From: Alphaproteobacteria bacterium PA4
GTDB lineage: Bacteria; Pseudomonadota; Alphaproteobacteria; Sphingomonadales; Sphingomonadaceae
Direction of reading: 5' to 3'
Assembly: GCA_002256005.1 (NCBI GenBank)
Contig: NKIQ01000015.1
Span: 1-64,000, forward strand
DNA: 64,000 bases
The notes beneath the pieces are model-generated. The model searched no databases. It saw nothing but the letters and a program-made list of their open reading frames with translations, and was not told the DNA's origin. Below, piece after piece: positions 26,483 through 36,157 of this stretch. The position numbers and the translations under genes are program-made. The number at the start of each line of letters is the position of its first letter. Position 1 is the stretch's first letter.

Positions 26483-26631
26483 CGCGGGCGCCGGCCGGCG
26501 TCGACAAAGCCGGCCTGCCAGCCTATATTGCAATGGCAAGCGCGTGATTTTTGTCTTGCGGCCTTCCGGCAACGACCGGCAGGATCCTTCGGCTCCACCG
26601 GCAACGATAACGGGTCAGCACAGCAACGATC

Positions 26632-26913
26632 ATGGCATTGCTCAAATCCCCCTTTGGCAAGGCGAGTGTCGAATCGGCCGCCGTTCCGGTGCCGACCGGG
26701 GAGCGGGTGCGCGTCGGGCTGACCGGGCTGGCGGCGATCTTCCTGCTGATCCTGGTGGTCGCGGCGGGCATCAAGCCGGCGCCGGCGCCGAAGACCATGA
26801 GCAATGACACGCCGGGCGAGTCGCTGGCCGTGCTGGGCGTGGCCCCCGGCGCCGGATCGGGCGCGACGGCCCCCAACCCGCCGCCGCCGCCGCCGCGTCC
26901 GTCGCGCACCTGA
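26632..26913 (+). CDS. Hypothetical single-pass membrane protein
   Basis: A 93-residue protein: about 28 polar N-terminal residues, one hydrophobic helix (VGLTGLAAIFLLILVVAAGI) and a proline/glycine-rich tail ending PNPPPPPPRPSRT. By charge the C-terminal tail would face the periplasm. I do not recognise the family. It lies between cysK and the dcw promoter region. Confidence 0.6.
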   Translation: MALLKSPFGKASVESAAVPVPTGERVRVGLTGLAAIFLLILVVAAGIKPAPAPKTMSNDTPGESLAVLGVAPGAGSGATAPNPPPPPPRPSRT

Positions 26914-27033
26914 TGACGGCGCGCGCCGCCGCGATCCGGGGGGTACCGGCCCTGTCGGCCCGGGAAATCCCCGTTTTTGAACGCCTTGGCCGGACGCCGT
27001 CGCGACCGGCGTCCGGGACATTCACCCCCAGAT

Positions 27034-27042
27034 TTATCCACA
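27034..27042 (+). promoter_or_regulatory. Perfect DnaA box
   Basis: The sequence TTATCCACA matches the strong DnaA consensus exactly. A weaker related site (CTGTCCACA) lies near 27170. Binding of DnaA ahead of the division cluster is inferred, not shown. Confidence 0.5.
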
Positions 27043-27140
27043 GGCTTTGGAGTGCGTTTTTGCGCGCGCTGGCGCCGTTGCCACGCCGCGATTTCCCAAG
27101 GAAATCGCCCTGAAAAGGGTCTTCGGACCATAAAGTGGGT

Positions 27141-27169
27141 TTGAATACCACATAATCCCATGCTACTGT
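27141..27169 (+). promoter_or_regulatory. Candidate mraZ (dcw) promoter
   Basis: A sigma-70-like pair: -35 TTGAAT (27141-27146), exact 17-base spacer, -10 TACTGT (27164-27169). It lies about 110 bases before mraZ. GTGGGT just upstream and ATCCCA within the spacer resemble the G-triplet half-sites MraZ binds, which would place the repressor on its own promoter. Confidence 0.5.
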
Positions 27170-27281
27170 CTGTCCACAGTGCGGGCGGAAACGCTGCTGC
27201 GTGGCGACATCGAGAATTAGGACCGGAAGGAACCGGTAAAGTTTTCAATGGCGTCGCCTGCCCCATTGTCCGGGGCGGTGC

Positions 27282-27770
27282 GTGTCGAAGGGATTTTTCT
27301 CGAATTGCTTCCTGAACGGAATCGACGGCAAGAATCGCCTGTCGATCCCGTCGGACTATCGCGCCGCCGTCACCGCCCGTTCCGGCACGCGCGACCTCGT
27401 CATCGCGCCGTCGCGTATCGCCCCCTGCCTGCTCGGCTATGACGAAACCTTCTCGGCCCAGCTGAAGGCCGAGCATGACGCCCGCCATGCCAACCAGGTC
27501 AGCCGCGAGCGTGACCGTGACGCCACCGGCATTTTCGGCGTCGCCGCGCCGCTGACCATCGACGATGCCGGCCGCATCGTGCTGCCGTCGATGCTGAAGA
27601 AGATGCGCGGCATCGGCTCGCTGGTCTGGTTCATCGGTGCCGGCGATTTCTTCCAGGCCTGGGACCCCTGGACCTATCTCGGTTTCGAAGATGCCGATCC
27701 CGGCGTGCTCGAGGCGCTGGAATTCACCATGGACGAGCGCGGCCTGCCGCGCGAACGGCCGGCGGCATGA
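27282..27770 (+). CDS. mraZ: Transcriptional regulator MraZ
   Basis: First gene of the division/cell-wall cluster; a ring-forming AbrB-fold DNA-binding protein of 162 residues. Both MraZ half-repeats are visible: CFLNGIDGKNRLSIPSDYR at the N-terminus and VAAPLTIDDAGRIVLPSML in the second half. It represses its own operon in other bacteria. The start is GTG 27282, giving MSKGFFSNCFLNGID, close to the family's beginning. Its stop overlaps the rsmH start (ATGA). Confidence 0.93.
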   Translation: MSKGFFSNCFLNGIDGKNRLSIPSDYRAAVTARSGTRDLVIAPSRIAPCLLGYDETFSAQLKAEHDARHANQVSRERDRDATGIFGVAAPLTIDDAGRIVLPSMLKKMRGIGSLVWFIGAGDFFQAWDPWTYLGFEDADPGVLEALEFTMDERGLPRERPAA

Positions 27771-28723
27771 CGGCGCCGCACATTCCCGTGCTGCTCGCCG
27801 AAGTGCTGGCGGCGCTGGCGCTGCGCCCCGGCGATCTCTACGTCGATGGCACGCTCGGCGCCGGCGGCTATCTGCGCGCGGCGCGCGCCACCGGCATCGG
27901 CCATGCCTATGGCTTCGATCGCGATGCGACGGCGCTGGCGCTCAACGCCGATCTCGCCGGCGCCGATGATGTGACGCTGATCCACCGGCCGTTCGGTGAC
28001 ATGGTGGCCGGGCTGGCCGCGCATGACGTGTCGGCGGTCGATGCCATCGCTTTCGATATCGGTGTCTCGTCGATGCAGATCGACCAGGCGGAGCGTGGCT
28101 TTTCCTTCCAGGCCGATGGTCCGCTCGACATGCGGATGGGGCAGGACGGCATGACCGCCGCCGACTTCATCAACAGCGCCAGCGAAGCCGAAATCGCCGA
28201 TGTGCTCTATCATCTGGGCGACGAGACCGGCGCGCGTCGCATCGCCCGCGCCATCGTCGCCGATCGCCCGCTGACCCGCACCTCGGAACTGGCGCGGCTG
28301 GTGCGGTCGGTGCTGGGGCCGCAGCCCGGCGGCAAGGATGCTGCCACCCGCAGCTTCCAGGCGCTGCGCATCCATGTGAACGACGAACTCGGCCAGCTCG
28401 ACATGGGCCTGGCGGCGGCGGAACAGCTGCTGCGCCCCGGCGGTCGCCTTGCTGTCGTCAGCTTCCATTCCGCCGAGGACCGGCGGGTGAAGATGTTCCT
28501 GCGCGATCGCTCCGGCGGCGCACCGGCGGGATCGCGCCACATGCCCGCCGCGGTGCGGCCGCGGGCGCCCAGCTTCGAGCGCCCGGCGCGGGCCGTGCGC
28601 GCCTCCGCGGCCGAAATCGCTGCCAATCCGCGCGCCCGCTCCGCCACGTTGCGCGCCGCCGTGCGCACCGCCGCCCCGGCCTGGCCGGCCCCGCCCCCCT
28701 TCAGCCTTGCGAGGACAGCATGA
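27767..28723 (+). CDS. rsmH: 16S rRNA (cytosine-1402-N4)-methyltransferase
   Basis: S-adenosylmethionine-dependent methyltransferase of 318 residues acting on C1402 of 16S rRNA. Motifs: HIPVLLAEVLAAL, the SAM loop YVDGTLGAGGYLRA, AFDIGVSSMQIDQAERGFSF, GPLDMRMGQ and the C-terminal RLAVVSFHSAEDRRVK. The final 60 residues are alanine/arginine-rich and variable. Four-base overlaps with both neighbours imply coupled translation. Confidence 0.96.
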   Translation: MTAPHIPVLLAEVLAALALRPGDLYVDGTLGAGGYLRAARATGIGHAYGFDRDATALALNADLAGADDVTLIHRPFGDMVAGLAAHDVSAVDAIAFDIGVSSMQIDQAERGFSFQADGPLDMRMGQDGMTAADFINSASEAEIADVLYHLGDETGARRIARAIVADRPLTRTSELARLVRSVLGPQPGGKDAATRSFQALRIHVNDELGQLDMGLAAAEQLLRPGGRLAVVSFHSAEDRRVKMFLRDRSGGAPAGSRHMPAAVRPRAPSFERPARAVRASAAEIAANPRARSATLRAAVRTAAPAWPAPPPFSLARTA

Positions 28724-29235
28724 GGATTCAGACCGGTTCGATGCTGACCGCCTTCACCACGCTCGCCGTGCTGGTGGGCTGCTATACCGTCAATCTGCAG
28801 GTGTCGGCGGAACGCGCGCAGGTGAAGAAACTGCGCCAGCAGGTGCAGCGCGATGTCAGCGACATCCAGGATCTGCAGGCCGAGCTCGACACCCGCGCCG
28901 GGCAGACGGTGATGCAGCGCTGGAACGACGATGTGCTGCAGATGTCGGCGCCGGCGGCGCTGCAATATCTGCGCTCGCCGGTGCAGCTGGCCAGCTTCGT
29001 GCCGGCGCCGGCGGCGCAGCCGATGCTGCGCAACGCGGTGACCCCGGCCGAGCCGGTGATCGCCAAGGCCGATCCGGTCATCCGCGTCGCCTTTGCCCCG
29101 GCGGCGCCGGCAGCGGCCTCGGCGCGCCCGCAGGTCGTCAACGCCGCCTATGCGCTGCCCCGCGCCACCCCGGCCGATGATGTCGATGTCGTCATCACCG
29201 AGCCGCGCGAGCTGCTGCCGGAAGCGCCGCAATAA
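28720..29235 (+). CDS. ftsL: Cell division protein FtsL (divergent)
   Basis: A 171-residue bitopic protein: a single N-terminal membrane helix (TAFTTLAVLVGCYTVNLQV), then a periplasmic coiled coil (ERAQVKKLRQQVQRDVSDIQDLQAEL in register), then a proline/alanine-rich tail. Topology and position between rsmH and ftsI identify it as FtsL, the divisome subunit that with FtsB/FtsQ activates FtsWI. Sequence identity to named FtsL proteins is low, as is usual. It is longer than classical FtsL because of the tail. Confidence 0.78.
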   Translation: MRIQTGSMLTAFTTLAVLVGCYTVNLQVSAERAQVKKLRQQVQRDVSDIQDLQAELDTRAGQTVMQRWNDDVLQMSAPAALQYLRSPVQLASFVPAPAAQPMLRNAVTPAEPVIAKADPVIRVAFAPAAPAAASARPQVVNAAYALPRATPADDVDVVITEPRELLPEAPQ

Positions 29236-29236
29236 G

Positions 29237-30970
29237 ATGGCCAGCCACCCCGCCACCTATGGTGCGCTGCCGCCGCAGCGCGTGCCCGGCGAGCGGCGCA
29301 GCGCGCAGGCCCGGGCGCGGCAGCGGCTGGTCTGCCTGCTGCTGCTGTTCCTGTGCGTGCCGGTGGTGATCGGTGTGCGGCTGGTCGATCTGGCCGTTTT
29401 CGACGGGCCGCCGCCGCCGCGCCGGCTGGCCAGCAATGCGCCGCCGCGCGCCGATATCGTCGATCGCAACGGCGTGCTGCTCGCCCATAATTTCGAAGCC
29501 TATGCGGTGCAGGTCGAACAGGCCAATCTGGCCGGCGATCCGCGCGTGCTGGCCGGTCGCATCGCCGAAATCCTCACCGATCGCAGCGCGGCCGACATCT
29601 ATGCGGCGCTGACCCAGCGCGACAAGTTCGGCTATATCGCCCGCCGCGTGCTGCCGGCGGAGGCCAAGCGCATCAACGATCTCGGCGAACCCGGCATCCG
29701 CCTGCGCCGCGAGGCCGAGCGCGTCTATCCCAATTTCAACCTGGCCGCGCACCTGATCGGCTATGGCAGCGACCAGGGCGTCGGCACTGTCGGTGTCGAG
29801 AAGTCCTTCGATGCCCGGCTGGCCGACAGGACGCAGAGCAACACGCCGGTGATGCTGTCGATGGACGTGCGCGCCCAGCAGGCGCTGGAGCATGAGCTGC
29901 GCGCGCTCTACATCGATCAGAGCGCCAAGGGCGCCGCCGGGATCATCCTCGATGTCGACACCGGCGAGATCATCGCCATGACGTCGCTGCCCGATTTCAA
30001 CCCCAATGCGCCCGGCAAGCGCCCCGATGGCGAACGCTATGACAAGACCAAGGACGAGGCCGCGCTGAACAAGGTGGTGCAGGGCCGCTATGAACTCGGC
30101 TCGACCTTCAAGGCGCTGACCATCGCCTCGGGGCTCAACACCGGCATCCTGAAATCGCTCGACCAGACCTATGACGCCACCCAGCCGATGCATGTCGCGG
30201 GCTTCACCATCCATGACGATCACCCGCTCAACCGCTGGCTGAACGTGCCCGACATCTTCATCCATTCGTCGAACATCGGCACGGCGCGCATCGCGCTGGA
30301 GGTCGGCCGCGAAAACCAGCGCGCCATGCTGGAGCAGCTGGGCTTTTTCGAGCGCGTCAACATCGAGCTGCCGGAACGCATCAAGCCGCAATTCCCGCCG
30401 CTGTCGAACTGGGGCACGCTGGCGACGATGACCATTTCCTATGGCCATGGCATTTCGGTGTCGCCGCTGCACCTGGCCAATGCCTATGCGACGCTGGTCA
30501 ATGGCGGCATCTATCGCGACCCGACCGTGCTGAAGCGCGCACCGGGGACCGTGCCGGCCGGGCGGCGGGTGTTCACCTCCGCAACCTCCGACACGATGCG
30601 CAAGCTGCTGCGGCTGGTGGTCACCGATGGCACCGGGCGCCGCGCCAATGCGCCGGGCTATCGCGTCGGCGGAAAAACCGGCACCGCCGAAAAGAATGTC
30701 GGTCGCGGTTACAGCGGCAATAGCAACATCTCGACCTTTGCCGCCGCCTTTCCGATGGATGCGCCGCGCTATGTCATCATCGCCATGGTCGATGATCCGC
30801 GCGGCAGCAAGGAATCGGCCGGGTTCAAGACCGCCGGCATGGTGGTGGCGCCGGCCGTGGGCCGCATCGTCACCCGCATCGCCCCCATCCTCGGCGTCAA
30901 GCCGGAACCGGGCAAGGACCTCGACCTCAGCGCGCTGCGGCCGAACCTCACCGACGCGCCGAAGGACTAG
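29237..30970 (+). CDS. ftsI: Peptidoglycan D,D-transpeptidase FtsI (PBP3)
   Basis: Septal class B penicillin-binding protein of 577 residues. A cytoplasmic stretch and one membrane helix (LVCLLLLFLCVPVVIGVRLV) precede the pedestal (RADIVDRNGVLLAHN) and the transpeptidase domain. Catalytic motifs: S289-T-F-K in LGSTFKAL, S344-S-N in HSSNIGTA, and K480-T-G-T in GGKTGTAEK. It cross-links septal peptidoglycan with FtsW. ATG 29237 lies one base after ftsL; the frame extends upstream but the added residues are not family-like. Confidence 0.96.
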   Translation: MASHPATYGALPPQRVPGERRSAQARARQRLVCLLLLFLCVPVVIGVRLVDLAVFDGPPPPRRLASNAPPRADIVDRNGVLLAHNFEAYAVQVEQANLAGDPRVLAGRIAEILTDRSAADIYAALTQRDKFGYIARRVLPAEAKRINDLGEPGIRLRREAERVYPNFNLAAHLIGYGSDQGVGTVGVEKSFDARLADRTQSNTPVMLSMDVRAQQALEHELRALYIDQSAKGAAGIILDVDTGEIIAMTSLPDFNPNAPGKRPDGERYDKTKDEAALNKVVQGRYELGSTFKALTIASGLNTGILKSLDQTYDATQPMHVAGFTIHDDHPLNRWLNVPDIFIHSSNIGTARIALEVGRENQRAMLEQLGFFERVNIELPERIKPQFPPLSNWGTLATMTISYGHGISVSPLHLANAYATLVNGGIYRDPTVLKRAPGTVPAGRRVFTSATSDTMRKLLRLVVTDGTGRRANAPGYRVGGKTGTAEKNVGRGYSGNSNISTFAAAFPMDAPRYVIIAMVDDPRGSKESAGFKTAGMVVAPAVGRIVTRIAPILGVKPEPGKDLDLSALRPNLTDAPKD

Positions 30971-30974
30971 CGGG

Positions 30975-32393
30975 ATGCGGCTGGGGGATCTGGTGCCGGG
31001 CGGCGGCGAGGCGCAGGTCACCGGCTTTGCGCTCGATCACCGCAAGGTGGCGCGGGGCACGATCTTCGGCGCCTTCCAGGGCGCCCGCGTCAATGGCGAG
31101 GATTTCATCCCCGCCGCCATCGCCGCCGGCGCCATCGCCATCGTCACCCGCACCGGTGTCACCGTCACCGGCGCGCACGCCATCCACGCCGATGAACCGC
31201 GCGCCGTCTTTGCCCGGCTGGTGGCGCGCTACTTCGCGCCGTTCCCGGCCACCACCGTTGCCGTCACCGGCACCAACGGCAAGACCTCGACCGCCGAGCT
31301 GACCCGGCAATTGTGGCGGCTGGCCGGCCATGTCGCCGCCAGCATCGGCACGCTGGGCGTGACGACGGCGAACGAGCAGGTCTCGACCGGCCTGACCACG
31401 CCCGATGTCGTCACCTTCCTCGCCAACATGGCCGGCCTGCAGCGCGAGGGCGTGACCCATGCCAGCTTCGAGGCCTCGAGCCATGGCCTCGACCAATATC
31501 GCACCGAAGGACTGCCGGTCAGGGCCGCGGGCTTCACCAACCTGTCGCGCGACCATCTCGATTACCATGGCACCATGCAGGCCTATTTCGCCGCCAAGCT
31601 GCGGCTGTTCACCGATGTCGTCGACAGCGATGGCGCGGTGGTGGTCTGGGCCGATGACGGCGAATGGTCGGATGCGGTGATCGCCGCGGCGCGGGCGCGC
31701 GGACTGATGCTGCTGACCGTCGGCAGCAAGGGCGAGACCCTGCGGCTGGTGTCGCGCACGCCGACGCAATTGGGCCAGACGCTGGAAATCGCCGCCGAGG
31801 GGCGCATGTACAAGGTGCAGCTGCCGCTGATCGGCGCCTATCAGGCCGCCAATGCGCTGGTCGCCGCCGGGCTGGTCATCGCCAGTGGCGGGGCGATCGC
31901 CACGACGCTGGCCGATCTGGCGCGGGTACAGCCGGTGCGCGGCCGGCTGGAGCGCGCCGTCATCGCCCGCTCCGGCGCCGCCGTCTATGTCGATTATGCC
32001 CATACCCCCGATGCACTGGCGGCGGCGGCGGCCGCGCTGCGCCCGCACACCCGCGGCCGGCTGATCCTGGTGTTCGGCGCCGGCGGCGATCGCGACACCG
32101 GCAAGCGGCCGCTGATGGGTGCGACGGCGGTCGAGGTTGCCGACAGGGTGATCGTCACCGACGACAATCCGCGCAGCGAGGATGCCGCCGCCATCCGCGC
32201 CGCCATCATGGCCGCCGCCCCCGGCGCCCGCGAAGTCGCCGACCGGCGCAGCGCCATCGCCGCCGCCATCGCGATGAGCGCCGCCGACGATATCGTGCTG
32301 GTCGCCGGCAAGGGCCATGAACAGGGCCAGATCATCGGTGACCGCGTGCTGCCCTTCGACGATGTTCAGGTGGCGCGGGAGTGTGCGGCGTGA
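30975..32393 (+). CDS. murE: UDP-MurNAc-L-Ala-D-Glu:meso-diaminopimelate ligase
   Basis: Mur ligase of 472 residues adding meso-diaminopimelate. Seen: the ATP loop VAVTGTNGKTSTAELTRQL, the central HASFEASSHGLDQYR, NLSRDHLDYHGTM, VDYAHTPDAL, and the amino-acid-specificity motif DNPR within VIVTDDNPRSED (about residue 397), which selects diaminopimelate over lysine. ATG 30975 has GCGGG nearby and lies four bases after ftsI. The stop overlaps the murF GTG (GTGA). Confidence 0.96.
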   Translation: MRLGDLVPGGGEAQVTGFALDHRKVARGTIFGAFQGARVNGEDFIPAAIAAGAIAIVTRTGVTVTGAHAIHADEPRAVFARLVARYFAPFPATTVAVTGTNGKTSTAELTRQLWRLAGHVAASIGTLGVTTANEQVSTGLTTPDVVTFLANMAGLQREGVTHASFEASSHGLDQYRTEGLPVRAAGFTNLSRDHLDYHGTMQAYFAAKLRLFTDVVDSDGAVVVWADDGEWSDAVIAAARARGLMLLTVGSKGETLRLVSRTPTQLGQTLEIAAEGRMYKVQLPLIGAYQAANALVAAGLVIASGGAIATTLADLARVQPVRGRLERAVIARSGAAVYVDYAHTPDALAAAAAALRPHTRGRLILVFGAGGDRDTGKRPLMGATAVEVADRVIVTDDNPRSEDAAAIRAAIMAAAPGAREVADRRSAIAAAIAMSAADDIVLVAGKGHEQGQIIGDRVLPFDDVQVARECAA

Positions 32394-33790
32394 CGGCCCA
32401 GATGATGCCGCTGTGGACGGCCTCCGAAATCGCCGTCGCCACCGGCGGCACGCTGCACGGCGACTTTCGCGCCGATGGCGTCAGCTTCGACAGCCGCGAG
32501 ATCATCGGCGGCGAACTGTTCGTCGCCATGCAGGGCGAGGCGATGGACGGTCATCGCTTCGTGCCCCAGGCGCTGGCGCGCGGTGCGGCCGGGCTGCTGG
32601 TGACCGAGGCCGTCGACGCGCCGCATGTCCGCGTCGCCGATACCGGCGCCGCGCTGACCGCGCTGGCCATCGCCGCGCGTGACCGCGCACCGGCGCTGCG
32701 CATCGGCGTCACCGGCTCGGTCGGCAAGACCGGCGTCAAGGAGGCGCTGCGGCTGGCGCTCGGTCGCTATGCGCCCGACCGCGTCCATGCCTCGGTGAAG
32801 AGTTACAACAACCATACCGGCGTGCCGCTGAGCCTCGCCCGCATGCCGCGCGACAGTCGTTTCGGTGTCTTCGAAATGGGCATGAACCATGCCGGCGAAC
32901 TGGCGGCGCTGACCCGGCTGGTGCAGCCGCACATCGCCATTATCACCTGGGTCGCTTCCGCCCATCGCGAATTCTTCGCGACCGAGGCCGATATCGCCGC
33001 CGCCAAGGCCGAGATTTTCGAAGGCCTGCCGCCCGGCGGCACCGCCATCATCCCGCACGACAATGTCCATGCCGCGCAGCTGCGGGCGGCAGCCGCCGCG
33101 CAGGGCGTCAACATCGTCAGCTTCGGCATCGACGCGGGCGCCGATGTCCACGCGACACGCTTCGTCCTCCACCCCGATTGTTCCTGCGTCACCGCTCGCA
33201 TCGGCGAGGAGACGCTGACCTTCAAGATCGGCATGGCCGGACGGCACTGGGTCGGCAATGCGCTTGCGGTGCTGGCGGCGGTCAAGGCCGCCGGTGGTGA
33301 TCTGGCGCTGGCCGGCCTCGCGCTCGCCGACCTGTCCGACCTGCCGGGGCGCGGCAAGCGGCTGCGCGTCGCCGCCGGCGGTGGCCAGGCCGTCGTCATC
33401 GATGAAAGCTACAACGCCAACCCGGCCTCGATGGCGGCGTCGCTGGCCGTGCTCGGCGAGATCCAGCCGCAGCGCCAGGGCCGGCGCATCGCGATCCTCG
33501 GGGCGATGCGCGAACTCGGCACGCTGTCGGACCAGTTTCATGCCGAATTGGCACCACATGTTGTGTCGGCCGGCGTTTCGGCCATAATTCTTGTGGGTAA
33601 CGAGATGAAAGCGCTGGCGGCGGCGCTGGGCAGGCGGCTAGAAGTGCTGCACGTTGCCGATGCGCCCGCCGCCCAGACCGAGATCGCTCGGCTGCTCGGT
33701 GCGGACGATGTCCTGCTGGTCAAGGGTTCCAACAGCCTCAGGCTCGGCGATGTCGTGGCAGCGCTGCAGGATCGGGGGGCGGACGATTGA
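32390..33790 (+). CDS. murF: UDP-MurNAc-tripeptide:D-Ala-D-Ala ligase
   Basis: Final cytoplasmic Mur ligase, 466 residues, adding D-Ala-D-Ala. [20 protein letters not shown] is the MurF N-domain signature, [17 protein letters not shown] the ATP loop, and [15 protein letters not shown] and [14 protein letters not shown] follow. I use the GTG at 32390, which overlaps the murE stop as GTGA. GTG 32381 and ATG 32402 are alternatives in the same frame. Confidence 0.95.
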   Translation: MTAQMMPLWTASEIAVATGGTLHGDFRADGVSFDSREIIGGELFVAMQGEAMDGHRFVPQALARGAAGLLVTEAVDAPHVRVADTGAALTALAIAARDRAPALRIGVTGSVGKTGVKEALRLALGRYAPDRVHASVKSYNNHTGVPLSLARMPRDSRFGVFEMGMNHAGELAALTRLVQPHIAIITWVASAHREFFATEADIAAAKAEIFEGLPPGGTAIIPHDNVHAAQLRAAAAAQGVNIVSFGIDAGADVHATRFVLHPDCSCVTARIGEETLTFKIGMAGRHWVGNALAVLAAVKAAGGDLALAGLALADLSDLPGRGKRLRVAAGGGQAVVIDESYNANPASMAASLAVLGEIQPQRQGRRIAILGAMRELGTLSDQFHAELAPHVVSAGVSAIILVGNEMKALAAALGRRLEVLHVADAPAAQTEIARLLGADDVLLVKGSNSLRLGDVVAALQDRGADD

Positions 33791-34860
33791 TCAACTTGAT
33801 CGCCTATTGGCTGGGGTTCGAGGGTGTCCTCAACCTGTTCCGCTACATCACCTTCCGGTCGGTGGGGGCGCTGGTGACGGCGCTGGCCATCGCGCTGATC
33901 ATCGGCCCGCGCTTCATCACCTTCCTGCGCTCGAAACAGGGCAAGGGCCAGCCGATCCGCGAGGACGGCCCGGCCTCGCACCTGCTGACCAAGAAGGGCA
34001 CGCCGACGATGGGCGGCCTGATGATCCTCATCGCCATGACGGTGTCGACCCTGTTGTGGATGGACACCGGCAACGGCTTTGTCTGGGCCTGCCTGTTCGT
34101 CACCCTGGGCTTCGGCGCCATCGGTTTCATGGACGATTATGACAAGGTGACGAAGCGCAGCCACAAGGGCGTGTCCGGCCGCACCCGGCTGATGATCGAG
34201 TTCCTCGTCGCCGGCCTGGCCTGCACCTGGATCGCCAGCCGCACCGGCACCATGCTCTATCTGCCGTTCCTCAAGGATTTCGGCGTGCCGCTCGGCATGT
34301 TCTACATCGCCTTTGCCGCCTTCATCGTCACCGGCTTCGGCAATGCGGTCAATCTGACCGACGGGCTCGACGGGCTGGCGACCATGCCGGTGGTCATCGC
34401 CGCCTCGGCCTTTGCCATCATCGCCTATCTGGTCGGCAACATCCGCTTTTCGGATTATCTCGGCATCCATCATGTGCCGGGCTCGGGCGAACTTGCGGTG
34501 TTCGCCGCGGCGCTGATCGGCGCCTGCCTCGGCTTCCTCTGGTACAATGCCCCGCCGGCGGCGGTGTTCATGGGCGATACCGGCAGTCTGGCGCTGGGTG
34601 GTGCGCTCGGCACCATCGCCGTCATCACCAATCACGAGCTGGTGCTGGTCGTCATCGGCGGGCTGTTCGTCCTCGAAACCGTCAGCGTCATCGTCCAGGT
34701 CGTCAGCTTCAAGACCACCGGCAAGCGCGTGTTCCGCATGGCGCCGCTGCACCATCATTACGAGCAGAAGGGCTGGGCGGAATCGACCGTCGTCATCCGC
34801 TTCTGGATCGTCGCCATCGTGCTGGCGCTGGCCGGCCTCGCCACGTTGAAGCTGCGGTGA
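33787..34860 (+). CDS. mraY: Phospho-N-acetylmuramoyl-pentapeptide transferase
   Basis: Ten-helix inner-membrane enzyme of 357 residues that makes lipid I from UDP-MurNAc-pentapeptide and undecaprenyl phosphate. Conserved: [22 protein letters not shown] (metal-binding DD), [28 protein letters not shown] and [11 protein letters not shown]. The start is a TTG at 33787 overlapping the murF stop (TTGA), consistent with coupling. Confidence 0.96.
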   Translation: MINLIAYWLGFEGVLNLFRYITFRSVGALVTALAIALIIGPRFITFLRSKQGKGQPIREDGPASHLLTKKGTPTMGGLMILIAMTVSTLLWMDTGNGFVWACLFVTLGFGAIGFMDDYDKVTKRSHKGVSGRTRLMIEFLVAGLACTWIASRTGTMLYLPFLKDFGVPLGMFYIAFAAFIVTGFGNAVNLTDGLDGLATMPVVIAASAFAIIAYLVGNIRFSDYLGIHHVPGSGELAVFAAALIGACLGFLWYNAPPAAVFMGDTGSLALGGALGTIAVITNHELVLVVIGGLFVLETVSVIVQVVSFKTTGKRVFRMAPLHHHYEQKGWAESTVVIRFWIVAIVLALAGLATLKLR

Positions 34861-34870
34861 GGGGGTTGGC

Positions 34871-36157
34871 ATGATCACGTCCCCTGCCTTCGCCGGTCGC
34901 ACCTATGGCGTGTTCGGCCTTGCGCGCAGCGGCAAGGCGACGGTCGCGGCACTGCACGCCGCGGGCGCCAAAACGCTGAACTGGGACGATGGCGAAGCCG
35001 CCCGTGCCGGCTTCGACGGCGAACTGACCAACCTGCATGATGCCGACCTTGCCGGCCTCGCCGCGCTGGTCGTTTCGCCGGGCGTGCCGCACACGGCGCC
35101 GCTGTTCCAGCGCGCCATCGCCGCCGGCGTGCCGGTCATCGGCGATATCGAACTGTTCGCCCAGGCCCGCGCCGGCCTGCCGCCGCACCGTGTCGTCGCC
35201 ATCACCGGCACCAATGGCAAATCGACGACGACGGCGCTGATCCACCATATCCTCGCCGAAGCCGGTGTCCCGACGCTGATGGGCGGCAACATCGGCCTGC
35301 CGATCCTGGCGCAGGACCCGCTGCCCGCCGGTGGCGTCTATGTGCTGGAGCTGTCGAGCTACCAGATCGACATCTCCTTCAGCCTCGCCGCCGATGTCGC
35401 CGTGCTGCTCAACATCACGCCCGACCATCTCGAACGCCATGGCAGCGTCGCGGCCTATGCCGCCGCCAAGGCGCGGCTGTTCACCATGCAGGCGCCCGGC
35501 AGCATCGCCATCGTCGGCGCGCTTGCCGATGCCGATTTCGACGTGCTGGCCGGGGCGCCCGATGCGGCGGTGCTGTTCATCGAAAATGTCGACGCCGGCG
35601 ACCAGGACAATTGGCCGGGGCTGCAGGGCCCGCACAATCTGCAGAACGCCCGCGCCGCCGCCGGCGCCTGCCTGGCGCTCGGCCTGTCCAGCGAAGCCAT
35701 CGCCCGCGGCCTCGCCAGCTATCGCGCCCTGCCGCACCGCATGGAGCGTATCGGCAGCAAGGCCGGCGTGCTCTGGGTCAATGACAGCAAGGCGACCAAT
35801 GCCGACAGCACGGCGCCGGCGCTCAGCGCCTATCCCGACACGCACTGGATCGCCGGCGGCCGGGCCAAGCGCGCCGCCGATGGCAGCGCCGATCTGGCGG
35901 CGGTGCTGCCGCATCTGGGCGCGGTCAAGGCCGTCTATCTGATCGGCGAGGCGATGGAGGATTTCGCCGCCATCCTGTCGCCCCATGTCCCCGTCGTCCG
36001 CTCCGGCACCATGGCGCAGGCCGTCGCCGATTGCGCGGCGGCGGCGCGGCCGGGCGAGACCGTGCTGCTGTCGCCGGCCGCCGCCAGTTTCGACCAGTTC
36101 CGCGATTTCGAAGCGCGCGGCGAGCTGTTCCGGCAATTGGTGGAGGCGCTGCCTTGA
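34871..36157 (+). CDS. murD: UDP-MurNAc-L-alanine:D-glutamate ligase
   Basis: Mur ligase of 428 residues. The N-domain begins YGVFGLARSGKATVAAL; ALVVSPGVPH and the ATP loop VVAITGTNGKSTTTALIHH follow. ELSSYQID, NITPDHLERHGS and WVNDSKATNADS are standard MurD motifs. ATG 34871 is preceded by GAGGGGG. The gap to mraY is 10 bases, one of the few non-overlapping junctions in the cluster. Confidence 0.96.
   Translation: MITSPAFAGRTYGVFGLARSGKATVAALHAAGAKTLNWDDGEAARAGFDGELTNLHDADLAGLAALVVSPGVPHTAPLFQRAIAAGVPVIGDIELFAQARAGLPPHRVVAITGTNGKSTTTALIHHILAEAGVPTLMGGNIGLPILAQDPLPAGGVYVLELSSYQIDISFSLAADVAVLLNITPDHLERHGSVAAYAAAKARLFTMQAPGSIAIVGALADADFDVLAGAPDAAVLFIENVDAGDQDNWPGLQGPHNLQNARAAAGACLALGLSSEAIARGLASYRALPHRMERIGSKAGVLWVNDSKATNADSTAPALSAYPDTHWIAGGRAKRAADGSADLAAVLPHLGAVKAVYLIGEAMEDFAAILSPHVPVVRSGTMAQAVADCAAAARPGETVLLSPAAASFDQFRDFEARGELFRQLVEALP

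Larger units (their letters stand above)
26914..27281 (+). other. Upstream region of the dcw cluster
   Basis: A 368-base stretch without a convincing gene. It holds a perfect DnaA box (TTATCCACA), a candidate promoter and, between it and mraZ, an imperfect inverted pair ACCGG/ACCGGT around 27221-27238. I looked for an RNase P RNA, sometimes found near mraZ, and saw no supporting conserved blocks. Confidence 0.6.

Noticed and set aside
26914-27281. Possible RNase P RNA upstream of mraZ
   Set aside because: This location holds rnpB in some alphaproteobacteria, but no conserved RNase P blocks could be recognised.
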